From NCBI GenBank assembly GCA_050289485.1, contig JBNKFV010000020.1, positions 1 through 64,000 of the forward strand: DNA of 64,000 bases, read 5' to 3'. Positions 25,210 to 33,493 of the stretch are shown piece by piece. The notes below the pieces were generated by a model. That model had not been told where the DNA came from. It did not search any database and saw only the letters and a program-made list of their open reading frames with translations. Each line of letters starts with the position of its first letter. Within the stretch, counting starts at the first letter, position 1. Source of the DNA: JBNKFV01 sp050289485. GTDB taxonomy: Bacteria > Pseudomonadota > Gammaproteobacteria > Pseudomonadales > Cellvibrionaceae. The position numbers were made by a program, and so were the translations under genes.

Positions 25210-26109
25210 ATGGAGTTGCGACACCTTCGTTACTTCTGTGTTGTTGCAGAGGAACTAAACCTTACGCGGGCAGCAGAAAAGCTGTTTATTGCTCAGCCGC
25301 CCCTGAGTCGCCAGATCAAGCAACTGGAAGAAGAGGTGGGTGCTGAGTTGTTTGTGCGCCTGCCACGGGGGCTGGAGTTGACCGAGGCTGGGCAGTATTT
25401 TTTGGCTAAAGCCCGACAGCTTCTCGACAAGCTGGACGCTGCCGTAGACGATACCCGGCGTATTGCTCAGCATGGTAAAACCGTATTTTCTATTGGGTTT
25501 GTGCCGTCGGTGTTTTACGACGAATTGCCGCTGATGATTCGGCGTTTGCGCAAAAACAGTAATTTGGAAATCGTTTTGCACGACCTGAAAACCCGCGAGC
25601 AAATTGAGGCGCTCAAGAGCGGCAAGATTGACATTGGTTTTGGTCGCTTGTTTATTGATGACCCTGAAGTAGAGCAGGAGTTGCTTTACCGCGAACCTTT
25701 GCTGGCGGCGTTACCGGCTTCACACACGCTGACCAGCCAGCCATTGGCCATGTCTACTCTGGCGACCATGCCTTTCATTTCGTTTCCTGCTACCCCGGGG
25801 CCAAACTTTTCCGACATTATTCTTGGTATGTTCTATCAACGTGGTTTGAGCGTAAACGTTATTCAGCAAGTAAACGATGTACAAACGGCTCTGGCGCTGG
25901 TGGCGTCGGGTATGGGGTTTACCCTGGTGCCCCAGCGGGCGCGTCGTTTGCAAAACGAAGGGGTGGATTACGTAGCTCTACAAGATCAAAGTATCTCTAC
26001 TGCCGTGATTGCGTCGCGCCGTAAAGATGATTCACCCAGCCCGATTATGCGGCTTACCGGTACGATTTTGTCTGAGTTGATTGGTCAGCGGCATACGGCC
26101 AGGCCCTAG
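25210..26109 (+). CDS. catR: LysR-type regulator of catechol degradation (CatR/CatM/BenM-like)
   Basis: The protein has 299 residues from the ATG at 25210, which has GGAGG five bases upstream; an earlier in-frame start at 25186 has none. The winged HTH spans about residues 1-60 (MELRHLRYFCVVAEELNLTR, then QPPLSRQIKQLEEEVG). The C-terminal part is a periplasmic-binding-like effector domain (about 90-295). CatM and BenM respond to cis,cis-muconate. It is divergent from catB, the standard position for this activator. The substrate assignment rests on position, the operator match and family resemblance. Confidence 0.9.
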   Translation: MELRHLRYFCVVAEELNLTRAAEKLFIAQPPLSRQIKQLEEEVGAELFVRLPRGLELTEAGQYFLAKARQLLDKLDAAVDDTRRIAQHGKTVFSIGFVPSVFYDELPLMIRRLRKNSNLEIVLHDLKTREQIEALKSGKIDIGFGRLFIDDPEVEQELLYREPLLAALPASHTLTSQPLAMSTLATMPFISFPATPGPNFSDIILGMFYQRGLSVNVIQQVNDVQTALALVASGMGFTLVPQRARRLQNEGVDYVALQDQSISTAVIASRRKDDSPSPIMRLTGTILSELIGQRHTARP

Positions 26110-26124
26110 TACAAAAGGGAGACC

Positions 26125-26740
26125 CCCCAGCTTTGCTGGGGCGGCGGGCATAGTTTGACATTTAAAGAAGTCTCACAGTAACTCCAATGCGTGAGCCGCC
26201 AAGCACCACGCAAAGGAGAAACCATGAGACAGGTAGAGAGTTTAAATCACACCCGATGGGAGTGTAAGTACCGCATAGTGTTCATTCCCAAATATCGCCG
26301 TAAGGCGATATTTGGTCAGATACGCCGAGATCTGAAAGAGGTATTTCATCGGCTGGCCAAGCAGAAAGAGAGTCAGATAGAAGAAGGTCATTTAATGCCG
26401 GATCATGTGCATATGATGATCTCGATACCGGCGAAGTATGCGGTGTCGCAGGTGGTGGGTTATATCAAGGGCAAGAGTGCAATCCATATTGCCCGAACAT
26501 ATTTTGATAGAAAAAAGAACTACGTCGGTCAGAGTTTTTGGGCGAGAGGGTATTTTGCCTCGACGGTAGGTCGAGACGAGGAAGTAATCCGAAATTATAT
26601 CCGGCACCAAGAGCAGGAAGATCGTCGGTTAGAGCAACTGAAATTGATGTAGACCCCTTCAGGGGTCTCAAGGAACCGTAGGTTCCGTAACGGCCGCTTT
26701 GAGCGGCTCACAAAACTAAAGCCCCCGGCTTTGCCGGGGG
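26125..26740 (+). mobile_element. IS200-type insertion sequence with terminal hairpins
   Basis: The element holds one transposase gene and no tnpB accessory gene. A left hairpin CCCCAGC-TTT-GCTGGGG lies at 26125-26141 and a right hairpin CCCCCGGC-TTT-GCCGGGGG at 26722-26740, of the same design. IS200/IS605 elements have subterminal imperfect palindromes and no terminal inverted repeats, as here. Three further hairpins follow the transposase stop (26651-26668, 26672-26686, 26693-26707). Exact ends cannot be fixed without an empty site. It lies just downstream of catR. Confidence 0.75.
26224..26652 (+). CDS. tnpA: IS200/IS605 family transposase TnpA
   Basis: This is a 142-residue Y1 HUH transposase. 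The HUH motif is in MPDHVHMMISIP (near residue 62) and the catalytic Tyr is probably in IRNYIRHQEQED (near residue 126). The N-terminal segment CKYRIVFIPKYRRKAIFG is typical of the IS200 group. The start at 26224 has AAGGAG seven bases upstream. It acts on single-stranded DNA by cutting at the hairpin-marked ends. All motifs are intact, so the element may be active. Confidence 0.92.
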   Translation: MRQVESLNHTRWECKYRIVFIPKYRRKAIFGQIRRDLKEVFHRLAKQKESQIEEGHLMPDHVHMMISIPAKYAVSQVVGYIKGKSAIHIARTYFDRKKNYVGQSFWARGYFASTVGRDEEVIRNYIRHQEQEDRRLEQLKLM

Positions 26741-26822
26741 ATACTTACAGTTATCAAACTGATAAATAGCGGGAGCCTGAGCTGGCTGTTAAAACGATGG
26801 TCAGACACGGTTTTCCCTTTGG

Positions 26823-27700
26823 TTAAAAGGCGTGATCGCCCATGGCTTCCAGATAATCCTGAAGCGGGTCGTAGTCGGGAGGTGTATATGCGTATTTGGT
26901 ATCTTCAAGATCTTTAAATGGTCCCAGGCCCAGTGCCATACGCTTTGCTTCCAGGTCGTTGTAGATGGTTTGGGCTTTCTGACGAATATAGGTTTTGTCG
27001 TCTTTGGTCAGCTCAAGGGGGGTGTCCAGGCGATGGTTATATTTCTTAATGACCCAGGGAACCCGCTGATATTTTTTTGCTTGCAGCCCCCGCATGGCGG
27101 CGAATTCCCAGTATGCCAGCTCGTCCAATGCGGTGCTACGAACCTGTGCCGAGTCGCGTGGGTCGTAAGAGTCAGGCAGTATAGAAGCTGCTATCTCCAG
27201 GATTTCCATGTCGCCATAGATCAGAGACAGTTCGTAATAGCGATTCCTTTTTTGTCGATGCTCTTTCGAGCGTCTAAGATTTTCCTCTTCCGTAAGGCTG
27301 GGGTCATAGGGGGCGGGGTGATCTGTCAGTCGCTCAGCCAGTACCTTCATGGCCAGAATATCCCCCCCTCTGCGAGGGCTTCCAGCGTATCATCATAGGC
27401 CTGATAAACCGGGGCATTTTGGCCATAGGCACTGGTATCGGTTGTTTTTACATAGTCGGGGTATTCAATTGCCGGGCCATTGTTGGTTGTCGGGTGGAGC
27501 CGTTCATGCGTACGAGTATTAGGAGCCGCTGTGCTGGTATCGTTGCCTAGGGGTTTTACCGAGTGGGGAGGTTCGCCCCTCTGAGCAGGCATTGGGTTAT
27601 TATCGCCTGGGCTGGTTGCATTATGCAGCGTATAGGCGCTAATCGTCAGGGCTGCGATAACGGCAGCACTGGCTAATAAACGGATATTTTTTATAAGCAT
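26823..27700 (-). pseudogene. Frameshifted copy of an unknown membrane-anchored protein
   Basis: Two overlapping frames, 27347-27700 (N-terminal part) and 26823-27350 (C-terminal part), together match the neighbouring intact gene at 27738-28610 along its whole length. The N-part ends EALAEGGIFWP, where the intact copy continues LAEGGDVLAMKVL. One A is missing in the GAA codon before the run of seven Gs (near 27369 on the plus strand). The C-part begins MKVLAERL, and its ATG overlaps the stop of the first part as ATGA. Restored, it would give about 292 residues, close to the 290 of the intact copy. A sequencing error, a recent mutation or translational recoupling are all possible. The family is not recognised. 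Confidence 0.7.
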
Positions 27701-27737
27701 TATCAACCCGTGCAATCCTTTGAATGATATAAGCCTG

Positions 27738-28610
27738 TTAAAAGGCGTTATCGCCCATGGCTTTTATATAGTCCTGGAAAGGGTCAAGGCCGGAGAAATG
27801 CGGCTCTTCAATATCCTTAAAAGGCCCCAGGCCTAACGCGTTGCGCTTTGCCTCCAGATCATTGTAAATATCTTGGGCCTTCTGGCGAATATAGGTTTTG
27901 TCGTCGTCGGTCAGCGTGATGGGTGCGCCCAGTTGTTCACCGTAGATCTGAATAAGGATAGGGGCCAGTCCATATTTTCTTGATTGCAGCCCCCGCATGG
28001 CGGCAAACTCCAAATATGCCAGTCTTTCCAATGTGGCGCGGCGAACCTGTTTCGGGTCTCTAGGGTCGTAGTCTATAGACTGCTCTGTCACACGATCAAG
28101 CATCTCCATGTCACCATAGACCACGGGTAACTCAGTATACCGATGTATTTGTTGTAAATACTCTGTTGAACGTCTATGGTTTTCTGCTTCTCCAAGAGTG
28201 GGATCGTAGGGGGGGGGATTTTTGCCCAATCGATGAACCAGTACTTTCATGGCCAGTACATCCCCCCCTTCTGCGAGGGTTTTCAGTGTATTGTTATCAT
28301 AGGCTTTATAAACCGGGGCATTGTCGCCATAGAGGCTGTTATCGGTTGTTTTTACGTAGTCGGGGTATTCAATGGCAGGGCCATCGTAGGTTGTTGGGGA
28401 GCGCTGCTCGGCGTTACGGGTATTGGGAACCGTTGCGCTGGCTTTGTTACCCGCGGATTTTGCTAAGCGGGCGGGCTCAGTTCTCTGGTTTGCAGGCCCG
28501 GCGTTGTTATCACTGGGGTTGATGACATTGTGCCGCAGCGTATAAGCGCCAATTACCAAGGCGGCGATACACGCCGCACCGCCCAATAAACGGATATTTT
28601 TCATCAGCAT
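27738..28610 (-). CDS. Unknown protein with N-terminal membrane anchor (intact paralogue)
   Basis: I do not recognise this 290-residue protein. One hydrophobic segment lies at about residues 4-24, followed by a Ser/Pro/Asn-rich linker (about 25-75) and a largely helical C-terminal domain. Features shared with its frameshifted neighbour are AIEYPDYVKTTD, LAYLEFAAMRGLQ, DDKTYIRQKAQ and YNDLEAKR-ALGLGPFKD. The repeated-helix texture is reminiscent of Sel1-like folds but I see no clear repeats. The ATG at 28610 overlaps the stop of the upstream secreted-protein gene (TAATG), so the three genes form one unit; a GTG start at 28634 is less likely. Confidence 0.65.
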   Translation of the reverse strand: MLMKNIRLLGGAACIAALVIGAYTLRHNVINPSDNNAGPANQRTEPARLAKSAGNKASATVPNTRNAEQRSPTTYDGPAIEYPDYVKTTDNSLYGDNAPVYKAYDNNTLKTLAEGGDVLAMKVLVHRLGKNPPPYDPTLGEAENHRRSTEYLQQIHRYTELPVVYGDMEMLDRVTEQSIDYDPRDPKQVRRATLERLAYLEFAAMRGLQSRKYGLAPILIQIYGEQLGAPITLTDDDKTYIRQKAQDIYNDLEAKRNALGLGPFKDIEEPHFSGLDPFQDYIKAMGDNAF

Positions 28611-29134
28611 TACCAACCCGTTGCCCCAATACACTCGCGACTTTCTTGTATGGCCAAGTCAAAGTTACTATCACACTCCCTTTTTAATCCCTCGGCTTTG
28701 ACATTCGTCTTCTCAGCGCAAGCTGTATATGAGTGAGTGGGGGCCGAGAAAGTGACGGTTCCTCCCAGTAATGGGTGACCAATAGAAAGGGAATAATCGA
28801 TACTTCTACCGCTGGCTATATCATCACAGAGCTCAAGGCCGTTTAACTGGAAGTTTGTCACCGCGGTTTTGCAGCTGGCTTGACTTTTCTTCAGGCTCAT
28901 CATCTTTTGACCGCACTGTTCATTCCACTGCCTCATTAGTTGTGAATACGGGTGCTCACCTGTGTAAGGGTTGGCAGGACCACCGAGTAGGGCTTTTCTC
29001 TCCGAATCACTCATTAACAGGCCTTCGACATAGTTATAAAATCCTAAGGGAAATTGATGGCCGTAGACCCAAGTGTAATCCATTGCAGAGGCATGGGAGG
29101 CTACACCAACCAAACACATGGTTAGCTTGAACAT
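28610..29134 (-). CDS. Unknown secreted protein with six cysteines
   Basis: The 174-residue product is not recognised. It begins with a probable signal peptide, MFKLTMCLVGVASHASA, and the mature part has six Cys, enough for three disulfides in the periplasm or outside the cell. The start at 29134 lacks a strong ribosome site; a TTG eleven codons upstream is an alternative. It overlaps the next gene by one base (TAATG). The module of one secreted protein and two tandem membrane-anchored paralogues sits between the IS200 element and the iac cluster. Confidence 0.55.
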   Translation of the reverse strand: MFKLTMCLVGVASHASAMDYTWVYGHQFPLGFYNYVEGLLMSDSERKALLGGPANPYTGEHPYSQLMRQWNEQCGQKMMSLKKSQASCKTAVTNFQLNGLELCDDIASGRSIDYSLSIGHPLLGGTVTFSAPTHSYTACAEKTNVKAEGLKRECDSNFDLAIQESRECIGATGW

Positions 29135-29562
29135 AATGATCGTTTTAAGTTTGATAGGCCTAAACAACCAGCTTACGGGGCTAAGAGGCAGTATGGAGGG
29201 GTTGTTGGCCGATTGTGTTACCGCTGTGTGCGGGGGGGGGACCGTTCAATGGTTTGATTCATCCTGAATCTCCTGATTTTTAAATAAGTATTATTTTATG
29301 TTTTTATGCTTGCGCGTGAGGGATTTTCCATAGTATGAAGATATTGTCAAGCGATAGGCCTGAACGTTAAGTGCTGGCGACTCATGAATTAGTGTAATTG
29401 TTGTTAATCGCATCCGTTTGCACTATTGACGAGTTTGCGGGGCCAATAAGGCAGGCACAGCGAAGAATCATCATTGAAGCCAAGATATTTTGTTGCAGCT
29501 TTTTGCGCAACGTTTGTTTTTTGTTGTCATACATCCTGAGATGTTTGTGGTTTGCCTGTTTA
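29135..29562. other. Intergenic region between the unknown module and iacR
   Basis: About 430 bases without a supportable gene. A run of nine G lies near 29231-29240, and the rest is AT-rich. A 75-codon frame on the minus strand (29382-29609) overlaps iacR and has no recognisable product. Confidence 0.5.
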
Positions 29563-30048
29563 TCATGATGAGTGCGGCATATTGTCGAAGAGTTTTTCGA
29601 GTACCTCATTCAGTAGCTGTAGCTGCCCTTCGGTAAGTCCTTCGTACATATTGTCAAACAGGCGGCGAGTAGACTGAATAATGTTATTCAGTGTGTCGAT
29701 ACCTTGCTCAGTAATTTCCACGATGGTGACGCGGGCATCTTTTTCCTGCTGATAAACCTGCACCAGGCCCTGATCGCGCATTTTGTAAACCGTGCGAGTA
29801 ATAGTAGGCAGGCGGCTGGCGGCGTGATTGGCAATTTCCGATACGCTAAGTGGCCCATGTTCCTTTAATAGCATGGCGGTACGCCACGATGTGGTGGTCA
29901 TGTTGACCTTTTTCAGCTGCAGTTCCATGTTGTGCGAGTACCGGTTAGATACCCTGGCAATCCAGTAAAACGGAAAGTTTTTCGCAATAAAAGGTTGCGA
30001 ATCGGGCCGGTATTTCGACAAATCGTTGCGTTTAGATGTTTTACTCAT
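29563..30048 (-). CDS. iacR: MarR family regulator of the iac cluster
   Basis: The 161-residue protein has the winged helix of MarR proteins (about 45-125: LLKEHGPLSVSEIANHAASR, then IVEITEQGIDTLNNII) with dimerisation helices at both ends. In described IAA-degrading bacteria IacR is a MarR-type repressor released by IAA or a metabolite. Here it is divergent from iacH-ABICDEFG, the expected position. The assignment is by family plus context. Confidence 0.85.
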   Translation of the reverse strand: MSKTSKRNDLSKYRPDSQPFIAKNFPFYWIARVSNRYSHNMELQLKKVNMTTTSWRTAMLLKEHGPLSVSEIANHAASRLPTITRTVYKMRDQGLVQVYQQEKDARVTIVEITEQGIDTLNNIIQSTRRLFDNMYEGLTEGQLQLLNEVLEKLFDNMPHSS

Positions 30049-30262
30049 AACAAAGTATTGCTTTAGGAAAATGGCTGTAAACCTGCATGATTAAAGACAT
30101 TGCAGGCTGTTTAATAACTAAAGTTGGCTAATCATACTGGCTTTTGGGAAGAATTTCTTTTAAAAAATTACTTTACAAATCAAGTGAAAAATCATACTGT
30201 TTTTGACATAAATCAAGACAACAGCGTCAAACATAAAGACAAAGCGGCAAAAGGGGTTGAGT
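30049..30262. promoter_or_regulatory. iacR-iacH divergent control region with candidate operators
   Basis: The region contains an inverted repeat CCTGCA/TGCAGG (30082-30106), a second one, TTTGAC/GTCAAA (30202-30231), and two direct copies of AATCATACTG at 30130-30139 and 30190-30199, exactly 60 bases apart. TTGACA at 30203 could be a -35 element of the iac promoter, but the matching -10 is weak. Any of these could be the IacR site. Confidence 0.4.
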
Positions 30263-31381
30263 GTGAGCGGTGGTGTATGGGTAAGCAGAATGGATCTTGG
30301 TGACTCTGGCCTTGCGGTCGGCATCAAAGATTCCATTGATATTGCCGGATACCAAACGCGCCTGGGTAGCGAGGCATATGCCCGTGAGCCTGTGCCTCGC
30401 ACCACGGCCGTGGTTGTTGAACGCTTACTTGAAAAAGGGTTTCGCGTAACGGGCAAAACTAATTTGCACGAGCTGGCTTTTGGTATGACGGGCGTCAATG
30501 GCTACTTTGGTACGCCGGTTAACCCGAATTTTCCCGATTATATTCCCGGTGGTTCATCCAGTGGCTCAGCTGTCGCAGTAGCTCGCGGCGACGTTGATGT
30601 CGCTTTGGGTACTGATACCGGTGGGTCTATTCGGTTGCCCGCTGCCTGTTGTGGTGTGTTTGGTTTAAAGCCGACTTTTGGGCGTGTGTCTCGGGACGGT
30701 GTTTGGCCTGCTGATACGTCGTTGGATTGTGTGGGTGGCTTTGCGCGTAACATGCCAGACCTTATTCGCTTGCAGGCAGCGATCGACCCGGCCTTTCAAC
30801 CGATGGGTGACGTTAATCTTGCTGACGTGGCTGTGGCATTGCACGTGCGCGATGCATCGCCCGCAATCGCTGCGGCGGTTGCTGAGGCACTCGCCCAAAG
30901 TGGCGTCCATGTTGATGCCGTTGAACTGCCATACATAGACGACGCCTTTCACGCTGGCATGACCGTGATTGGGTATGAAACCTTCGGTGCTTATTCTCAT
31001 TTAATGGGGCAGGGATTACTTGGCGCCGACGTTGAGTTGCGTCTCGAAAAAGCAAAACCGCTAACGCCCCAAGATATTGATGCTGCCGAACGTGTGCGAG
31101 CAACTTTTAGCGCACAGATTGATGCATTGCTGGAACAGTATTCAGTGATTGCGACACCTGCATTACCTGATTTTCCGTTAAAGCGCGATGCCGCTTTGGC
31201 GGGTGCTCAAGACTTAGCGGTGAGCCGTTACATTCGCCCGTTTAATTTATCGGGTCACCCAGCCATTGTGGTGCCTTTGCAAACTGATCTTGAAGGGCCG
31301 TGCGCCATTCAGTTGATTGCACGCAAAAATCACGATGCCTGGCTGTGTGGCGTAGCCGCTGCCTTAGCTGAAAAGAGTTAA
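30263..31381 (+). CDS. iacH: Amidase signature enzyme of the iac cluster
   Basis: The protein of about 372 residues has the amidase-signature triad: Lys in VGIKDSID (near residue 22), cis-Ser in GGSSSGSA and nucleophilic Ser in DTGGSIRLPA. IacH is present in known iac clusters; its step is not firmly established and it may hydrolyse indole-3-acetamide or another amide feeding into IAA. I start at GTG 30263, which has AAGGGG six bases upstream; a TTG two codons earlier and an ATG at 30290 are alternatives. It is the first gene of the operon, 15 bases before iacA. Confidence 0.85.
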   Translation: MSGGVWVSRMDLGDSGLAVGIKDSIDIAGYQTRLGSEAYAREPVPRTTAVVVERLLEKGFRVTGKTNLHELAFGMTGVNGYFGTPVNPNFPDYIPGGSSSGSAVAVARGDVDVALGTDTGGSIRLPAACCGVFGLKPTFGRVSRDGVWPADTSLDCVGGFARNMPDLIRLQAAIDPAFQPMGDVNLADVAVALHVRDASPAIAAAVAEALAQSGVHVDAVELPYIDDAFHAGMTVIGYETFGAYSHLMGQGLLGADVELRLEKAKPLTPQDIDAAERVRATFSAQIDALLEQYSVIATPALPDFPLKRDAALAGAQDLAVSRYIRPFNLSGHPAIVVPLQTDLEGPCAIQLIARKNHDAWLCGVAAALAEKS

Positions 31382-31396
31382 CCGGAGGAAATTGAT

Positions 31397-32548
31397 ATGA
31401 GTGCCTATGTACTGGATAAATCACATTGGGGTGGCGAGGCAGTATTTGATGCATTGCTAGCCGACGTAAGAAAGCGCCGCAAGGAATTTGAAGCACAGCG
31501 CTATATTTCCCAAGATATTGTCGACAAGTTTAAAGAAGTAGGTATTTACCGCGCCTTCGTACCGAAAAAATTTGGCGGTGACGAAAAAAGCCCAGTCGAC
31601 TTTTTGCTGGCGGTAGAAGCTATTTCGGCTGCAGACGGCTCTGCCGGTTGGGTAGCGAGCTTTGGGATGAATCCAACCTATTTGGCAGCACTGCCGCATG
31701 AAACCCTCGAAAAAATCTGGCAAGACACCCCCGATATTGTCTTCGGTGCGGGTATTTTTCCTCCACAAAAAGTGAAAAGCGTTGACGGTGGTTATCTGGT
31801 CAATGGCCGTTGGCAGTTTGCCAGTGGCTGTAAAGGTACATCGTTGTTGGGTGCAGGGATTATCACCGAAGAAAAAACTGCCTTGCCGCGTCTGGCGGTG
31901 ATGCCCTCAGAAAAAGTAGCTATTGATGAAGAAAGCTGGAATGTACATGGCATGACCGGTACCGGCAGCTTCGACATTATCGTGAATGACGTGGTAGTGC
32001 CCGAGGAATGGACCTGTATTCGAGGTGGCAAGCCAAATCTTGATGGAGCATTTTTCCATTATCCGGCATTGTCTTTTGCAACACAGGTGTTGTCTGTGAC
32101 CACCGCCGGTATTGCCCGCGAAGCATTAAACATCGTTTATCAAATGGCAGAGACGCGAAAATCAGTCACCGGTGCACCGAATATTTCCGACCGTAGTTAC
32201 GTGTTGATTGAAATGGCCAAAGCGGAAGCCAGATTACGCAGTGCGCGTGGGTTTTTCTTTGACTCTGCTCAAGCTGCTTGGGATTGCGTCAATGAAACTG
32301 GCGAGCTTACGCCCGATGTGATCAGCATGTTGCGCTTGTCATCCAGTCATTTAACCCGCGAATGTGCGGATGTCACTGCCACCGCTTACAAAATGGTGGG
32401 TATGACCAGTGTTTACTACGATCACCCTTTGTCACGCTGTTTCCGCGATGTGCATTTGGCAACGCAGCATGCCTTTATGGGTGAAATTACTTTCCAAAAT
32501 GCTGGGGCGATGTTGTTTGGTAAAGAGCCTCTCCCCGGTTATCTATAA
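31397..32548 (+). CDS. iacA: Flavin-dependent monooxygenase of acyl-CoA dehydrogenase fold (IAA oxidation)
   Basis: The 383-residue protein has the acyl-CoA dehydrogenase fold: helical N-domain (1-120), beta middle domain with NGRWQFASGCKG and helical C-domain (about 230-375). It belongs with the group D flavin monooxygenases (HsaA/DszC-like), which use reduced flavin from a partner reductase. Known IacA starts IAA degradation by oxidising the indole ring, and oxidises indole itself to indoxyl. The flavin reductase partner is probably iacG, the last gene here. A strong ribosome site (GGAGG) precedes the ATG. Confidence 0.9.
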   Translation: MSAYVLDKSHWGGEAVFDALLADVRKRRKEFEAQRYISQDIVDKFKEVGIYRAFVPKKFGGDEKSPVDFLLAVEAISAADGSAGWVASFGMNPTYLAALPHETLEKIWQDTPDIVFGAGIFPPQKVKSVDGGYLVNGRWQFASGCKGTSLLGAGIITEEKTALPRLAVMPSEKVAIDEESWNVHGMTGTGSFDIIVNDVVVPEEWTCIRGGKPNLDGAFFHYPALSFATQVLSVTTAGIAREALNIVYQMAETRKSVTGAPNISDRSYVLIEMAKAEARLRSARGFFFDSAQAAWDCVNETGELTPDVISMLRLSSSHLTRECADVTATAYKMVGMTSVYYDHPLSRCFRDVHLATQHAFMGEITFQNAGAMLFGKEPLPGYL

Positions 32549-32569
32549 CTTTCTGAAATGGAGCTAATT

Positions 32570-32929
32570 ATGGCTGATTCAACATCATTGCGCGTTTTGT
32601 TTTGTATTGGCATTAATCAAAACTTTATGAGTGCAAAAAAAGAAGAGATGGGTGATGTATGGCAAGCATTCAGTGCCATGATGAAGGGTATAGATACACT
32701 GCCGGGGGTAACGGTTCTTGGCATTATGGATGATGATCGCATTCAGGTAGGGCCTTCTACGTCGGCTCCCTGGACGTGCTACATCATGGCCGATGTGCCC
32801 GATTACAACACGGTAGTGGAAGCGTGCAACCTGTTTCGTACTACCCCTGTGGGCAATGGCGACTACGCGCTTTGGAAATACGCCAAGGTGGAAGCCCGTA
32901 TTGGTCGTGAACTGGTTGTACCAGAATAA
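32570..32929 (+). CDS. iacB: Small conserved protein of IAA degradation
   Basis: The 119-residue protein sits between iacA and iacI, the place of iacB in described clusters. It lacks a familiar catalytic motif; the pattern LPGVTVLGIMDDDRIQVGPS and the compact alpha/beta composition suggest a dimeric ferredoxin-like fold. An accessory role in the early oxidised-indole steps is likely but unproven. The ATG at 32570 has GGAG six bases upstream; an upstream in-frame ATG at 32558 is less suitable. Confidence 0.8.
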   Translation: MADSTSLRVLFCIGINQNFMSAKKEEMGDVWQAFSAMMKGIDTLPGVTVLGIMDDDRIQVGPSTSAPWTCYIMADVPDYNTVVEACNLFRTTPVGNGDYALWKYAKVEARIGRELVVPE

Positions 32930-32950
32930 TTTGTGCCAGAGTAAACAGCC

Positions 32951-33472
32951 ATGAATGACACGCAGCTGAAAGATATATTGGCCAGGCTGAAACGACTGGA
33001 AGACGAAAAGCAGATTCGTTCTTGTATGAACAGTTATATGCGTCAGTGCGATACCTTGAACGAGCATTCATCACTGGATGACTTGCTCGCCTTGTTTACC
33101 GAAGATGCCGTTTGGGAAGGCGTTGGTGAGTTGTACAGTAAACGCTTGGGCCGCCATGAAGGTGCTGCTTCAATCAGAAAGATGTTTTCCAAATATACGC
33201 AGCCCCCAGCACACTTTCATTTTAATTTGCATATATTGGGCAATGAGTTGATTGATGTGCAGCAGGCAACCGCAACCGGAAACTGGGTATTAGTGCAGCC
33301 TTCAGACTTTATCGATGGCCGCTCGCATATCACCAGTGCCAGAATTACAGCATCTTTTCGTATTGATGACGACGATGTATGGAAAATATCGCATTTTCAA
33401 ACAGAAAATCTGTTTAGTCGCGTGATGAATAAACCGTGGTCTGAATCGGCAAATTTGCCGGTTCCAGAGTGA
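32951..33472 (+). CDS. iacI: SnoaL-like (NTF2-fold) protein of IAA degradation
   Basis: The 173-residue protein has the SnoaL/NTF2 cone fold pattern: N-terminal helices ending KQIRSCMNSYMRQCD, then DLLALFTEDAVWEGVG, then the strand segment HFHFNLHILGNELIDV. This fold occurs in isomerases, dehydratases and the small subunits of ring-hydroxylating dioxygenases. It corresponds by position to iacI (order A-B-I-C). The precise role is unknown. Spacing to both neighbours is about 20 bases, so it is in the operon. Confidence 0.82.
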   Translation: MNDTQLKDILARLKRLEDEKQIRSCMNSYMRQCDTLNEHSSLDDLLALFTEDAVWEGVGELYSKRLGRHEGAASIRKMFSKYTQPPAHFHFNLHILGNELIDVQQATATGNWVLVQPSDFIDGRSHITSARITASFRIDDDDVWKISHFQTENLFSRVMNKPWSESANLPVPE

Positions 33473-33493
33473 TAATAGTCAGGGGACAATACC

